From Saprospiraceae bacterium (GTDB lineage: Bacteria; Bacteroidota; Bacteroidia; Chitinophagales; Saprospiraceae): 64,000 nucleotides of DNA. How positions within the stretch are numbered: the first letter of the stretch is position 1; the number at the start of each line of letters is the position of its first letter. The stretch spans positions 44,607-108,606 of the forward strand of contig JAHDIN010000002.1 of the NCBI GenBank assembly GCA_020630775.1. The letters are read 5' to 3'. The position numbers were made by a program, and so were the translations under genes. The notes beneath the pieces were generated by a model. The model did no database searches, was not told the origin of the DNA, and saw only the letters and a list, made by a program, of their open reading frames with translations. Positions 54,643 to 63,377 of this stretch are shown piece after piece.

Positions 54643-56139
54643 ATGACAGGATTAGTCATAGTAGCGATTATAGTTCTTCTGGCCATTATTTTGGTCCAGT
54701 TAGGAAGACTTTCTGAAGTCTCTGCTGTCATTCGAGGAGAAGAAAATGTAGCAGCGCGACAGAATAACCGAACAGCCATTTTTATGTTGGTGTTTTTGGT
54801 TGTCTTTCTCGTTTATTGCATTGCATCAGCATGGATGTATAAAGACCGTATGTTAGGATATGGGCCGCATTCGGCTGCCTCTGCACACGGTGGTGAGTTA
54901 GATAGTATATTCAACATTACATTATTCTTTACGGGTATTGTATTTGTCATCACGCATATAGCTTTGTTCTGGTTTAGTTATAAGTACAAAGAGGATAAAA
55001 ATAGAGTAGCTTATTTCTTTCCGCATAGTTTGAAATTGGAAATCTATTGGACCGTTATTCCAGCTATAGTAATGGCATTCTTGGTAATTCGAGGATTAAT
55101 TACTTGGAATAATGTAATGGCAGATGTAGATCCTGAAGAGGACTATATTGAAATTGAGGCAACAGGATACCAATTTGGCTGGGATATAAGATATCCGGGA
55201 GCTGATGGTAAGTTAGGTACTAAAAATTACAAACTCATCAAGCCAGGTATCAACTCACTTGGTCAAGATTGGAATGATGAAAAGAATCATGATGATTTCA
55301 TGATTGGTGATAATATCGTTTTACCTGTTGGCAAGAAAGTGCGTGTAAGAATTACAGCAAAAGATGTGTTGCACAATTTCTACCTACCTCACTTTAGAGT
55401 AAAAATGGATGCCATTCCAGGATTACCTACACACTTTCAATTCACTCCAGTAAAAACTACTGAAGAATATAGACAGCAACTTAAGGGATATCCTGAATGG
55501 GAAATGCCTGCTGATCCAGAAGATCCGGAAGGTCCAAAAAGATGGGAAACCTTTGATTTCGAATTAGCATGTGCTGAGCTTTGTGGTATCGGTCACTGGT
55601 CTATGAGAAAAAGAGTGACAATTGTAAGTGAAGAAGAATATAATGATTGGTTTGCTCAGCAACAGTCTTATTATATGAATAGCATAAGAAATACAGATGA
55701 AGATCCTTTTAAAGGTCAATTATTATCTATAGAGGCTGCAAATAGATCAAGAGAATTAAAGTCTGAGTGGCAATCAGCAATGGATGCAGAATCTTTGTCA
55801 ACAATTAGGTTAAAAAATGTGTTTTTTGATAATAATGCAGCGACTCTTAAAGATGATTCAAAATATGAGTTAGACGAGATTGCTAGATTATTAAGAGCTA
55901 ACACCAATGTAAAAGTTGAATTTGGTGGACATACAGACAGCAATGGAGATGAAAATTACAATATGGATTTGTCTGAAAGAAGAGCTACGGCAGTAGTTAA
56001 TTATTTATCCGCTAAGGGTGTGAATACCTCTTCAATGTCAAGTAAAGGATATGGAGAATTGAATCCAGTTGAAGACAATGCCACTGAAGAAGGTAGAGCA
56101 GCTAATAGAAGAACAGAATTAAAGATAATTTCAAAATAA
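54643..56139 (+). CDS. coxB: Cytochrome c oxidase subunit II with C-terminal OmpA-like domain
   Basis: Subunit II receives electrons at the CuA site. The 498-aa protein has an N-terminal helix (about 2-20), two more helices at about 45-63 and 84-108, and the CuA domain at about 165-345. CuA ligands are visible: His in LHNFYLPH near 244, and CAELCGIGHWSM at about 310-321. No c-type haem motif is present. Residues about 389-498 are an OmpA peptidoglycan-binding domain (VFFDNNAATL, FGGHTDSNGD, LSERRATAVVNYL, RAANRRTELKI). A fusion of subunit II to OmpA is unusual and could tether the oxidase to the cell wall. The frame is uninterrupted. Confidence 0.95.
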   Translation: MTGLVIVAIIVLLAIILVQLGRLSEVSAVIRGEENVAARQNNRTAIFMLVFLVVFLVYCIASAWMYKDRMLGYGPHSAASAHGGELDSIFNITLFFTGIVFVITHIALFWFSYKYKEDKNRVAYFFPHSLKLEIYWTVIPAIVMAFLVIRGLITWNNVMADVDPEEDYIEIEATGYQFGWDIRYPGADGKLGTKNYKLIKPGINSLGQDWNDEKNHDDFMIGDNIVLPVGKKVRVRITAKDVLHNFYLPHFRVKMDAIPGLPTHFQFTPVKTTEEYRQQLKGYPEWEMPADPEDPEGPKRWETFDFELACAELCGIGHWSMRKRVTIVSEEEYNDWFAQQQSYYMNSIRNTDEDPFKGQLLSIEAANRSRELKSEWQSAMDAESLSTIRLKNVFFDNNAATLKDDSKYELDEIARLLRANTNVKVEFGGHTDSNGDENYNMDLSERRATAVVNYLSAKGVNTSSMSSKGYGELNPVEDNATEEGRAANRRTELKIISK

Positions 56140-56146
56140 ATTAAAT

Positions 56147-58000
56147 ATGGGACATCACGAAGTAGATCCAAATGACTCGGTAGCAGTAATGATTGAGGAG
56201 ACTGGTTACGATGACCATTTCCACGATCATCACCATGGAGATAAATATCAGTCCAGTTTTATTGGACATTATATCTTCTCAATGGATCATAAAATTATTG
56301 CCAGACAATTTTTAATTACTGGTATTTTCTGGGCTATTATTGGCGCAGCAATGTCAATCGTTTTCAGATTGCAATTAGGTTTTCCTGAGGCTGACTTAAC
56401 TTGGTTAAGACCTTTCTTAGGTAAATGGATTGTTGTTAATGATGGCATTGGTACTTTATCTCAAGAGTTTTATTATGCCCTCGTCACCATGCACGGAACC
56501 ATTCTGGTTTTCTTTGTATTAACGGCTGGGTTGAGTGGAACATTCTCGAATTTATTAATTCCATTGCAGCTAGGAGCAAGGGATATGGCATCGCCATTTT
56601 TAAATATGTTGTCATATTGGTTTTTCTTCTTAGCTGGTGCAGTGATGTTTTATTCATTGTTCTTGAGTACAGGACCATTTTCTGGTGGATGGACAGGGTA
56701 TCCTCCACTTAGTGCCTTACCTCAAGCCTCTTCTGGTTCAGGGACAGGTATGACATTATGGTTATTAAGTTTGACATTATTTGTTGTTTCGGTACTATTA
56801 GGAGGTATCAATTATATTACGACAGTCCTAAACTTAAGAACTAAAGGTATGAGTATGTGGAGAATGCCTTTACCAATATGGGCATTCTTTGTAACAGCTG
56901 TACTTGGATTATTATCATTCCCAGTATTAGCTTCTGGTTTCTTCATGTTGATTTTCGATAGAAGTTTAGGAACAAGTTTCTTCTTAAATGAAATTTTTAT
57001 TGAAGGACAAGCTTTAGATAGAGTAGGAGGTAGTCCAGTATTATATCAGCACTTATTCTGGTTCTTAGGTCACCCAGAGGTATACATAATTATATTACCT
57101 GCCATGGGTATTGTATCTGAAGTTTTATCGGTGCATGCAAGAAAACCAATTTTTGGATATACTGCGATGGTATTATCAATACTAGCGATTGGATTCCTTT
57201 CATTTATAGTATGGGCACACCACATGTTTATGTCTGGTGTAAATCCATGGTTGTCAAACTTTTTTGTTGTATTTACACTTATAATAGCAGTCCCGTCCGC
57301 GGTCAAGGTATTCAACTGGATAACCACCTTGTACGGGGGTAATATACGATTCAATTCAGCCATGTTATTCTCTATTGGTTTTGTATCCATGTTTATTTCA
57401 GGAGGTCTAACAGGTATTTTCTTAGGAAACTCTGCAATTGATATCCAAATGCATGATACATATTTTGTAGTGGCGCACTTCCATATTGTAATGGGAATTG
57501 CCGCCTTCTTCGGTATGTTCTCAGGAGTATATCATTGGTTCCCTAAAATGTTTGGTCGTTTTATGAATGAAACATTAGGAAGAATTCATTTCTGGGGGAC
57601 ACTAATAGGTGCTTATGCGATATTCTGGCCAATGCATTATTTAGGTATGGCTGGTGTACCTCGTAGGTACTACAGTTTTGAAGCATTCGATGCCTTCAAG
57701 CATTTCGGTCCAATGAATCAATTTATTACAATTGCTGCAATCATAGTATTTGGTTTACAATTACTTTTCGTGATCAACTTTTTCTATAGCATATTCAAAG
57801 GAAGAAGAATGAAGACGAAAAACCCATGGGGTGCCAATACATTAGAATGGACTACACCAATTGACGCTGGCCACGGTAACTGGCCTGGAAAGATTCCTGT
57901 AGTACATAGATGGGCATATGATTACGGTAAAGATGGTAAGGAGTTCATCCCACAGGTTCAACCTATGGAAGAAGGTGAAGTAGCTGGTGATCATCACTAA
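56147..58000 (+). CDS. coxA: Cytochrome c oxidase subunit I
   Basis: The catalytic haem-copper subunit, 617 aa, with 12 expected spans. MHGTILVFFVLTAG carries a haem a His; WFLGHPEVYIIILPAMG holds the CuB His, the D-channel Glu and the Tyr cross-link; WAHHMF holds the CuB His pair; HDTYFVVAHFHIVMG holds the haem His ligands. GARDMAS retains the D-channel Asp, so it is an A1-type proton-pumping oxidase. The N-terminus has a His-rich stretch (DDHFHDHHHGD) of about 12 residues. Confidence 0.98.
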   Translation: MGHHEVDPNDSVAVMIEETGYDDHFHDHHHGDKYQSSFIGHYIFSMDHKIIARQFLITGIFWAIIGAAMSIVFRLQLGFPEADLTWLRPFLGKWIVVNDGIGTLSQEFYYALVTMHGTILVFFVLTAGLSGTFSNLLIPLQLGARDMASPFLNMLSYWFFFLAGAVMFYSLFLSTGPFSGGWTGYPPLSALPQASSGSGTGMTLWLLSLTLFVVSVLLGGINYITTVLNLRTKGMSMWRMPLPIWAFFVTAVLGLLSFPVLASGFFMLIFDRSLGTSFFLNEIFIEGQALDRVGGSPVLYQHLFWFLGHPEVYIIILPAMGIVSEVLSVHARKPIFGYTAMVLSILAIGFLSFIVWAHHMFMSGVNPWLSNFFVVFTLIIAVPSAVKVFNWITTLYGGNIRFNSAMLFSIGFVSMFISGGLTGIFLGNSAIDIQMHDTYFVVAHFHIVMGIAAFFGMFSGVYHWFPKMFGRFMNETLGRIHFWGTLIGAYAIFWPMHYLGMAGVPRRYYSFEAFDAFKHFGPMNQFITIAAIIVFGLQLLFVINFFYSIFKGRRMKTKNPWGANTLEWTTPIDAGHGNWPGKIPVVHRWAYDYGKDGKEFIPQVQPMEEGEVAGDHH

Positions 58001-58008
58001 GAATAAAA

Positions 58009-58905
58009 ATGAGTAAAGCGATAGCAAAGAAAATAGAATCTGGAGCGCGTCTCACCAAGTGGGATGACCTTATGATGCTTGTTAAGTTTAGGTTGACAGC
58101 CATGGTGGTTGTGTCTTCAATCCTAGCTTATTTTGTTGTTGCAGGTGCTCAAGCTTCTTTGACGACTATGGCTTTATTAACCATTGGTGGTTTTGCAATA
58201 ACATTCGCCTCTAATGGTATTAATCAAGTTTTAGAAAAGGAATTTGATGCTTTAATGACACGTACACAATATAGACCTCTTGCGGCCAATAGAATGAAAT
58301 CTTCTGAGGCGGTACTTATTAGCGGTTTCTTTTTGGTGGTTGGTGTTTTAAGCCTTTCCTTGATACATCCTATGGTTGCTTTCTTAGGAATGTGCTCTTT
58401 TATACTATATGCGTTTATTTATACACCAATGAAAAGGTACTCGACGCTATCTGTAGCTATTGGAGCGATACCGGGTGCATTACCAGTATTGATTGGAACA
58501 GTTGCGCATGAAGGTAGTTTAACCATATTTGGACTTGTTTTATTCTTAATTCAGTTCTTATGGCAATTTCCACATTTTTGGGCCATTTCATTTTTGTCAT
58601 TTGATGATTATTCCAAAGCGGGTTATAAATTATTACCTACTGATGCATCAGGCAATATTGATAAGAACTTAGGATTTTACAGCGCCATGTATAGTTTGCT
58701 CATTTTCCCTGTATTGGCTATTGGTCATTATATGGGTATAGAGATTCACATGGTGGCGATGTCACTAATAATAATACTAACAACTATTTATACAGCTCTT
58801 GGATTTTATTTACAGATCAGAAAGACAAGAAAGAGCGCATTAATTCTAATGTTTAGCTCATTCTTTTATCTACCTCTGGTTTTAATTCTTTATCTGATAG
58901 GTTAA
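58009..58905 (+). CDS. ctaB: Protohaem IX farnesyltransferase (haem O synthase)
   Basis: CtaB/CyoE makes haem O from protohaem and farnesyl diphosphate for the oxidase. The 298-aa protein has about nine hydrophobic segments. The first prenyl-diphosphate motif reads NQVLEKEFDALMTRTQYRPL, with Glu where Asp is common; the second is SFDDYSKAGYKLLP. It is embedded in the oxidase operon, nine bases after coxA and three before the next gene, so cofactor supply is coupled to oxidase production. Confidence 0.96.
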   Translation: MSKAIAKKIESGARLTKWDDLMMLVKFRLTAMVVVSSILAYFVVAGAQASLTTMALLTIGGFAITFASNGINQVLEKEFDALMTRTQYRPLAANRMKSSEAVLISGFFLVVGVLSLSLIHPMVAFLGMCSFILYAFIYTPMKRYSTLSVAIGAIPGALPVLIGTVAHEGSLTIFGLVLFLIQFLWQFPHFWAISFLSFDDYSKAGYKLLPTDASGNIDKNLGFYSAMYSLLIFPVLAIGHYMGIEIHMVAMSLIIILTTIYTALGFYLQIRKTRKSALILMFSSFFYLPLVLILYLIG

Positions 58906-58907
58906 TC

Positions 58908-59492
58908 ATGGAAGTAGCAGATATAAATAAGCCTTTGACATTTAGAAATAGGATTCATCCTTGGATCTTTGCTGAATTGGTTTCTTTTGCGAGTATCATT
59001 ATGATGTTTGGTGCCTTAACCAGTGCTTATATTGTAAAGAAGGCTGCAGGAAATTGGTTAGAGTATTCAATGCCAACACATTTCTATTTTAGTTCGGCGG
59101 TTGTTATTCTTACAAGTATTCTTCTACATATTTCTTTCAAGTCTTTTGTTAAGAAGAATGAAGTTTTATACAAGACTTGTTTGGTATTAGCCTTTGTAAG
59201 TGGTATTTCATTTATTGTCTTACAATATTATGGCTGGAATGCATTATATGCTGCCGGTGTAGACTTGAAAGCTAATGTAAGTGGTTCTTTTATGTATCTC
59301 ATAACAGGACTACATGCTTTACATATATTGGGTGGATTAGCTGCACTAGTTGTAGCAATGATCCATGCATTTTCATTACCGTTCATTGTAACGGAAAAAC
59401 GAAAGGTCAGGTATAAACTAGTATGTTACTACTGGCATTTTGTTGACTTTCTTTGGATTTATCTATTTGCTTTTTTAATGTTTTACAAATAA
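58908..59492 (+). CDS. Haem-copper oxidase subunit III family protein (first copy)
   Basis: A 194-aa protein with five hydrophobic segments and the subunit III signatures AELVSFASIIMMFGALTSAYIVKK, LITGLHALHILGGLAA, and the final YYWHFVDFLWIYLF. It is one of two adjacent subunit III-like genes; this one is the shorter. The pairing is common in Bacteroidota oxidase operons. It probably stabilises subunit I rather than carrying a redox centre. Confidence 0.92.
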   Translation: MEVADINKPLTFRNRIHPWIFAELVSFASIIMMFGALTSAYIVKKAAGNWLEYSMPTHFYFSSAVVILTSILLHISFKSFVKKNEVLYKTCLVLAFVSGISFIVLQYYGWNALYAAGVDLKANVSGSFMYLITGLHALHILGGLAALVVAMIHAFSLPFIVTEKRKVRYKLVCYYWHFVDFLWIYLFAFLMFYK

Positions 59493-59499
59493 TTTAATA

Positions 59500-60348
59500 A
59501 TGGCGGAAACAATGACGCATCATCATACTGCTGAGGACGAACAGTTGTGGGAAGGAGGGAAATCCCCTTTTAAGATCAGCTATGGTAAAATAATGATGTG
59601 GTATTTTCTTCTATCTGATGCATTTACATTCGCAGGATTTTTGATTGCTTATGGAACGCTAAGAGTGAGTATGCCAACATGGCCAGTTCCGGATTTTGTA
59701 TTTAGTACATTCCCTGGAGGATTTCACGAAAAGCCACTTTACTTCGTCACACTGATGACCTTCATACTTTTATTCTCTTCATTTACAATGGTAAGAGCCG
59801 TTCAAGAAGGACATAGAGAGAATAAGAATGGAGTTGTTTTCTGGATGGTATTGACAATATTAGGTGGCATCGGCTTCTTGGCTTCACAGGCTTGGGAGTG
59901 GACTACTTTAATAGGTGCAGAACATGTGTCTGTTACTACAAATCCATTTAGTGCGCACACAGAGCATGGCGTTTATCTTGAAGGCGATGGTAAAGGAATC
60001 AATGAAGGTGATGTATTTCAACCTGGAGATTCATATTTAATTCATAAGCATGATGGAGAGTGGCATAATCTGAAGTATAAAGTCACAGAAGGCGAGAATG
60101 CAGGAATGATAAAACAACAATCATTTGGACCTAAAGCATTTGGTGCATTGTTTTTCTTTATAACTGGTTTCCATGGCTTTCACGTTTTATCAGGAGTCAT
60201 ATTTCTGATTATTATTGCCGTCAATGCGGCCACAGGTCTCTATGTTGAGCGACGTAATGGATACGAGATGGTTGAAAAAATAGGACTCTATTGGCACTTT
60301 GTCGACTTGGTCTGGGTATTTGTATTCTTGGTATTTTACTTAATTTAA
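59500..60348 (+). CDS. coxC: Cytochrome c oxidase subunit III (second copy)
   Basis: The 282-aa protein has about seven segments and the subunit III signatures MMWYFLLSDAFTFAGFLIAYG, FFITGFHGFHVLSGVIFLI and LYWHFVDLVWVFVFLVFY. Between helices there is a long hydrophilic insertion (about residues 145-210, with HTEHGVYLEGDGKGINEGD) that is absent from the first copy. The N-terminus contains a short His stretch (THHHTAEDE). Confidence 0.94.
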   Translation: MAETMTHHHTAEDEQLWEGGKSPFKISYGKIMMWYFLLSDAFTFAGFLIAYGTLRVSMPTWPVPDFVFSTFPGGFHEKPLYFVTLMTFILLFSSFTMVRAVQEGHRENKNGVVFWMVLTILGGIGFLASQAWEWTTLIGAEHVSVTTNPFSAHTEHGVYLEGDGKGINEGDVFQPGDSYLIHKHDGEWHNLKYKVTEGENAGMIKQQSFGPKAFGALFFFITGFHGFHVLSGVIFLIIIAVNAATGLYVERRNGYEMVEKIGLYWHFVDLVWVFVFLVFYLI

Positions 60349-60370
60349 AGAGCATCTAATTTTATAATAA

Positions 60371-60787
60371 ATGGGACACGATTACGAAAAGTCAAAGAAA
60401 AAAGCGACACAGATTATACTAATCTTAGCTGCTATTACAATTGCTGAGGTATTATTTGCCTTAGCAGGTAAAGGACATATAGTTGAAGGGTGGCATGTAC
60501 CAGTAGCTTTAATGGCTGGTGTTATGATTATCATGAGTTTGGTAAAAGCATATTTGATTGTTTATGAATTCATGCATATGAAATACGAAATGCCATCATT
60601 TGTTAAGTCCGTTTTGGTACCAACACTACTGCTTACTTGGGCCATATTTGCATTCTTTAAAGAAGGTGATTATTGGAAAATGAGAAGAGGCTTAATTGAT
60701 GATAAGAATAATGATCGAGAGCAGGTAGACAAGACAAACAAACAAGAAGGAGCCTTGTTTATAATTAAAGAAGAAAACCAACACTAA
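60371..60787 (+). CDS. Cytochrome c oxidase subunit IV family protein
   Basis: A 138-aa protein with three helices (about 12-30, 40-62, 75-95) and the family motif LVKAYLIVYEFMHMKYE near the second helix, followed by a charged tail of about 35 residues. It is the last gene of the act/cox operon; an intrinsic terminator begins seven bases after its stop. Confidence 0.9.
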   Translation: MGHDYEKSKKKATQIILILAAITIAEVLFALAGKGHIVEGWHVPVALMAGVMIIMSLVKAYLIVYEFMHMKYEMPSFVKSVLVPTLLLTWAIFAFFKEGDYWKMRRGLIDDKNNDREQVDKTNKQEGALFIIKEENQH

Positions 60788-60793
60788 TATAGG

Positions 60794-60817
60794 AGCCACG
60801 TAAGTGGCTTTTTTTTA
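60794..60817 (+). terminator. Intrinsic terminator of the act/cox operon
   Basis: Stem AGCCAC (60794-60799) / GTGGCT (60804-60809) with a GTAA loop, followed by a run of T residues to about 60816. It closes the 15-kb respiratory operon, though some read-through to the next genes on the same strand is possible. Confidence 0.92.
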
Positions 60818-60835
60818 TTTCCTAACCAAAGAGAT

Positions 60836-61375
60836 ATGAAGTATTTAAGAACCATTGCTATCCTTCTTTTATTATTTGGCCTTCCGGCAGGCTCTTGGTA
60901 TTTTCTAAAAGATGGTTTGAATTGGCGAAAAGGCAAAATGGAAACGCTAAAGCCTAAAGAAAGATTTTTAGAAGTATATGATTTTTCAGATCAAGATAAA
61001 ACTCAAATATTTGAGGAGCTCAGCCACAGAACAGCGATCATAAAATTGAATAGCGATATTACCAAAGATGATATGCGCATAATTGATCAGTTTGATGATG
61101 TACCAACGTTTATGTTCTTTGTAATTTCAAAAAATGTTAGAATCGCTGATCAGTTTGGTTCGAAGGTCGCCTTACGGTATATCAAACCCTCAAGTATATC
61201 TTCTAAGAATTTTGAATACAATAGTGCACAATATGTTATAGTTGATACTTCAGGCTATATCAGGAATTTTTATCCATGGGATATGGAGGATAAAATGAAA
61301 AACATTGTCGAAGATATTGCTGTTATACTTCCAAGAAAAGTTACTCCAGATATTGTTGTGAAAGAAAATAACTAA
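60836..61375 (+). CDS. Sco/thioredoxin-fold-like membrane-anchored protein without cysteines
   Basis: The 179-aa protein has an N-terminal membrane anchor (about 5-23) and a soluble domain. In Bacteroidota a SCO1/SenC copper chaperone often sits here, between the oxidase genes and the DUF420 gene. The C-terminal part (QYVIVDTSGYIRNFYPWD) resembles the end of a Sco or thioredoxin fold, but there is no Cys in the whole protein, so the CxxxC copper site is missing. It may be a divergent Sco-like protein with another role. The family call is inferred from position and weak similarity. Confidence 0.65.
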   Translation: MKYLRTIAILLLLFGLPAGSWYFLKDGLNWRKGKMETLKPKERFLEVYDFSDQDKTQIFEELSHRTAIIKLNSDITKDDMRIIDQFDDVPTFMFFVISKNVRIADQFGSKVALRYIKPSSISSKNFEYNSAQYVIVDTSGYIRNFYPWDMEDKMKNIVEDIAVILPRKVTPDIVVKENN

Positions 61376-61376
61376 T

Positions 61377-61913
61377 ATGGAAGTCAATCATAAACTGCGT
61401 AAAAATTTAGACCGAGTTGCTTATGTAATTTCAGTTGCAGTCATTGCTTTGGTGATTTACATGAGGCCAGAGCAACGATATAGTGTAGACTTTGATACAA
61501 GTTGGATGCCTGGGTTTAATGCATTGGTCAATTCAATAGCAGCGATATGTTTAGTTTTAGCAGTATACTTTATTAAGAAGGGGAAGATTATCGCCCACAG
61601 GAATATGATTTTCTTGACGATGCTTTTTTCTTTGTTATTTCTTTTAACTTATGTGGTTTATCACTTTACAACACCAGAGACGAAGTATTGTATGGAAGGG
61701 CCCATTAGGTCTGTGTATTTTTTCATACTGATTACGCATATTGTATTAGCTGGCTTGTCATTACCATTTATCTTATTAACCTTCAATAGGGGCATTTCTT
61801 TTGATAAGCCTAAACACAAACGCATGGCCAGATGGATATTTCCCATTTGGTTATATGTTTTGGTGACAGGCCCTGTCGTCTATTTAATGTTGAAACCTTG
61901 CTACCAATTTTAA
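61377..61913 (+). CDS. DUF420 membrane protein
   Basis: A 178-aa protein with five hydrophobic segments (about 14-30, 45-65, 78-98, 112-135, 150-170). The DUF420 pattern is seen in NALVNSIAAICLVLAVYFI, AHRNMIFLTMLFSLLFLL, and RMARWIFPIWLYVLVTGPVVY. DUF420 proteins usually lie beside oxidase genes and are thought to help oxidase assembly. It begins two bases after the upstream gene. Confidence 0.9.
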   Translation: MEVNHKLRKNLDRVAYVISVAVIALVIYMRPEQRYSVDFDTSWMPGFNALVNSIAAICLVLAVYFIKKGKIIAHRNMIFLTMLFSLLFLLTYVVYHFTTPETKYCMEGPIRSVYFFILITHIVLAGLSLPFILLTFNRGISFDKPKHKRMARWIFPIWLYVLVTGPVVYLMLKPCYQF

Positions 61914-61923
61914 TATCTTTGTT

Positions 61924-62199
61924 ATGATGAAATTTCTAAAATTTATAGCAATAGCGATTGCCATATTCTTACTGCTTACTTTCGGCATGGAAGAATTAAG
62001 CGCACAATGCCCAATGTGTAGAATGTCCGCAGAATCAAATCTTAAAGACGGCGGTACAGAAGGTAAGGGATTAAATAAAGGTATCCTTTACATGTTGGCT
62101 ATGCCTTATTTGCTTGTTGGTACATTAGGTTTTATCTGGTGGAAAAATAAGAGACAATATACCGAAGAGATCTATTCAGAGCCTTTTTCGGATAATTAA
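61924..62199 (+). CDS. Small membrane protein with CPMC motif, 91 aa
   Basis: The protein has an N-terminal hydrophobic signal or anchor (about 6-24), a short periplasmic part with CPMCRMSAESNL directly after a SAQ cleavage-like site, and a second helix (about 55-74), ending in a charged tail. Similar short proteins follow DUF420 genes in Bacteroidota. The CxxC pair could bind copper or exchange disulfides, which would suit oxidase maturation; this is inference. It lies 10 bp after DUF420. Confidence 0.82.
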   Translation: MMKFLKFIAIAIAIFLLLTFGMEELSAQCPMCRMSAESNLKDGGTEGKGLNKGILYMLAMPYLLVGTLGFIWWKNKRQYTEEIYSEPFSDN

Positions 62200-62493
62200 A
62201 ACGGAATAAGCTTAAGACTAAGCTTAAGACTAAGCTTAAGTCTAAGTCTAAGTCTAAGTTTAAATAAGGCCTTCTTACATTTAAGAAGACCTTACTAACA
62301 AGCAATCATGAAGTCACAAAACTTCCTTTTATTAGGTTTAAGTTGAAGCTGAAGTAAAAGTCTAAAGGTTTTTCATGCCAGCCGTTGATATTGTGATGCT
62401 TCTACTTCTGCTCCTCTACCTCATTTTTTTATTTTAACTATAAGCTTACATTAAGAACTGTCGATCAACTTCAACTTAGACTTCAACTTCAAC
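62200..62493. repeat. Intergenic region with hexanucleotide microsatellites and a hairpin
   Basis: Nine units of TAAGNN (CT, AC, TC or TT) fill 62207-62260. Related TTAAGTTGAAGC-type hexamers lie at about 62334-62366, and an inverted set (ACTTCA type) at 62465-62497, reaching the 3' end of the next gene. A 13-bp hairpin with one mismatch, 62265-62277 / 62282-62294, sits between them; it has no T tract. No convincing gene was found here. Confidence 0.85.
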
Positions 62494-63183
62494 TTAAAAC
62501 CTCATCCCATACCCCACACTCCATCCAATACCCTTTGTTCGGATACCTGCGTCAACTATAAAATTGTCGCTTGTAAAATCTGTTAGAGCATGACTGTAGT
62601 TTATTTCGGTGATAAAATGACCTTTGCCATATGGGATATTGGCACCTAAAGCAACATTCCCATCGACACCAAATCTTTTATAATCATCACTATCTAAATT
62701 GAGCGCTGTATTAGTTAATGTAAAGTCTAAAATCGCAGTGGCTTTTGTTTTAATAAAACCAGAAGTTGCATATGACAAACCTGTTCCAGCAGAGATGTAC
62801 GGTGTAATACCATTGATGTCTCTCAAGTTATATTGAATCATTAAAGGCACATTGATAGTGTTTAATTCAGTAGCGACTTTTACACCTATTGGAAATCCCA
62901 TTCCTGCAATTTCAATATCCGTCCCTTCTGTAATATTGAATCCTTTTTGTTTGTAAACCAATCCTGTTCTAAGATCAAGATGACGATCTAGTTTTTGATT
63001 AACCAAAACACCTGCAGATATTCTTTTAAGCGGCCTGATATTTAGGAAGTCCGTAGAGACTCCAGAAGTTTCAACATTGGCGTAGTGAACGCCTGTTACA
63101 AAGTTGATTTGAGTTTGACCAATTGCTGCCACAGAAATGAAAGTGGCAAAGATCATAGCAAGAAGTACTTTTGTCTTTTTCAT
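62494..63183 (-). CDS. PorT-like outer-membrane beta-barrel protein
   Basis: The 229-aa protein has a signal peptide (about residues 1-22, KVLLAMIFATFISVAAIG, ending GQTQ) and a small eight-stranded-type barrel with the family strands LDRHLDLRTGLVYKQKGF, PLMIQYNLRDINGITPYIS and GAGLSYAT-like turns, finishing in Gly-Met-Arg-Phe. The terminal Phe is a Bam recognition signal. It is a single gene; its 3' end overlaps the inverted hexamer repeat. Confidence 0.85.
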   Translation of the reverse strand: MKKTKVLLAMIFATFISVAAIGQTQINFVTGVHYANVETSGVSTDFLNIRPLKRISAGVLVNQKLDRHLDLRTGLVYKQKGFNITEGTDIEIAGMGFPIGVKVATELNTINVPLMIQYNLRDINGITPYISAGTGLSYATSGFIKTKATAILDFTLTNTALNLDSDDYKRFGVDGNVALGANIPYGKGHFITEINYSHALTDFTSDNFIVDAGIRTKGIGWSVGYGMRF

Positions 63184-63377
63184 AATTTCTGTTTTTCAGT
63201 TAAGTAATTGGAAGAATAACGAGCAGGAAGTGTTAAGGGATGTTAAGCAAGTAATAACGAATTAATAAATTGGTATTGACTTATTAGTATTTTATTACTA
63301 ACTTGATGTATATACCTTGAAGAACAACAGAAACTTGGTTCTTGATTCCAATTTTATTTAACCTAAAATTGTTAATC

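Noticed and set aside
62375..62437. 20-residue hydrophobic micro-ORF starting MPAVDIVMLL
   Set aside because: Short, within repeat-rich DNA, no promoter or start signal; likely chance.
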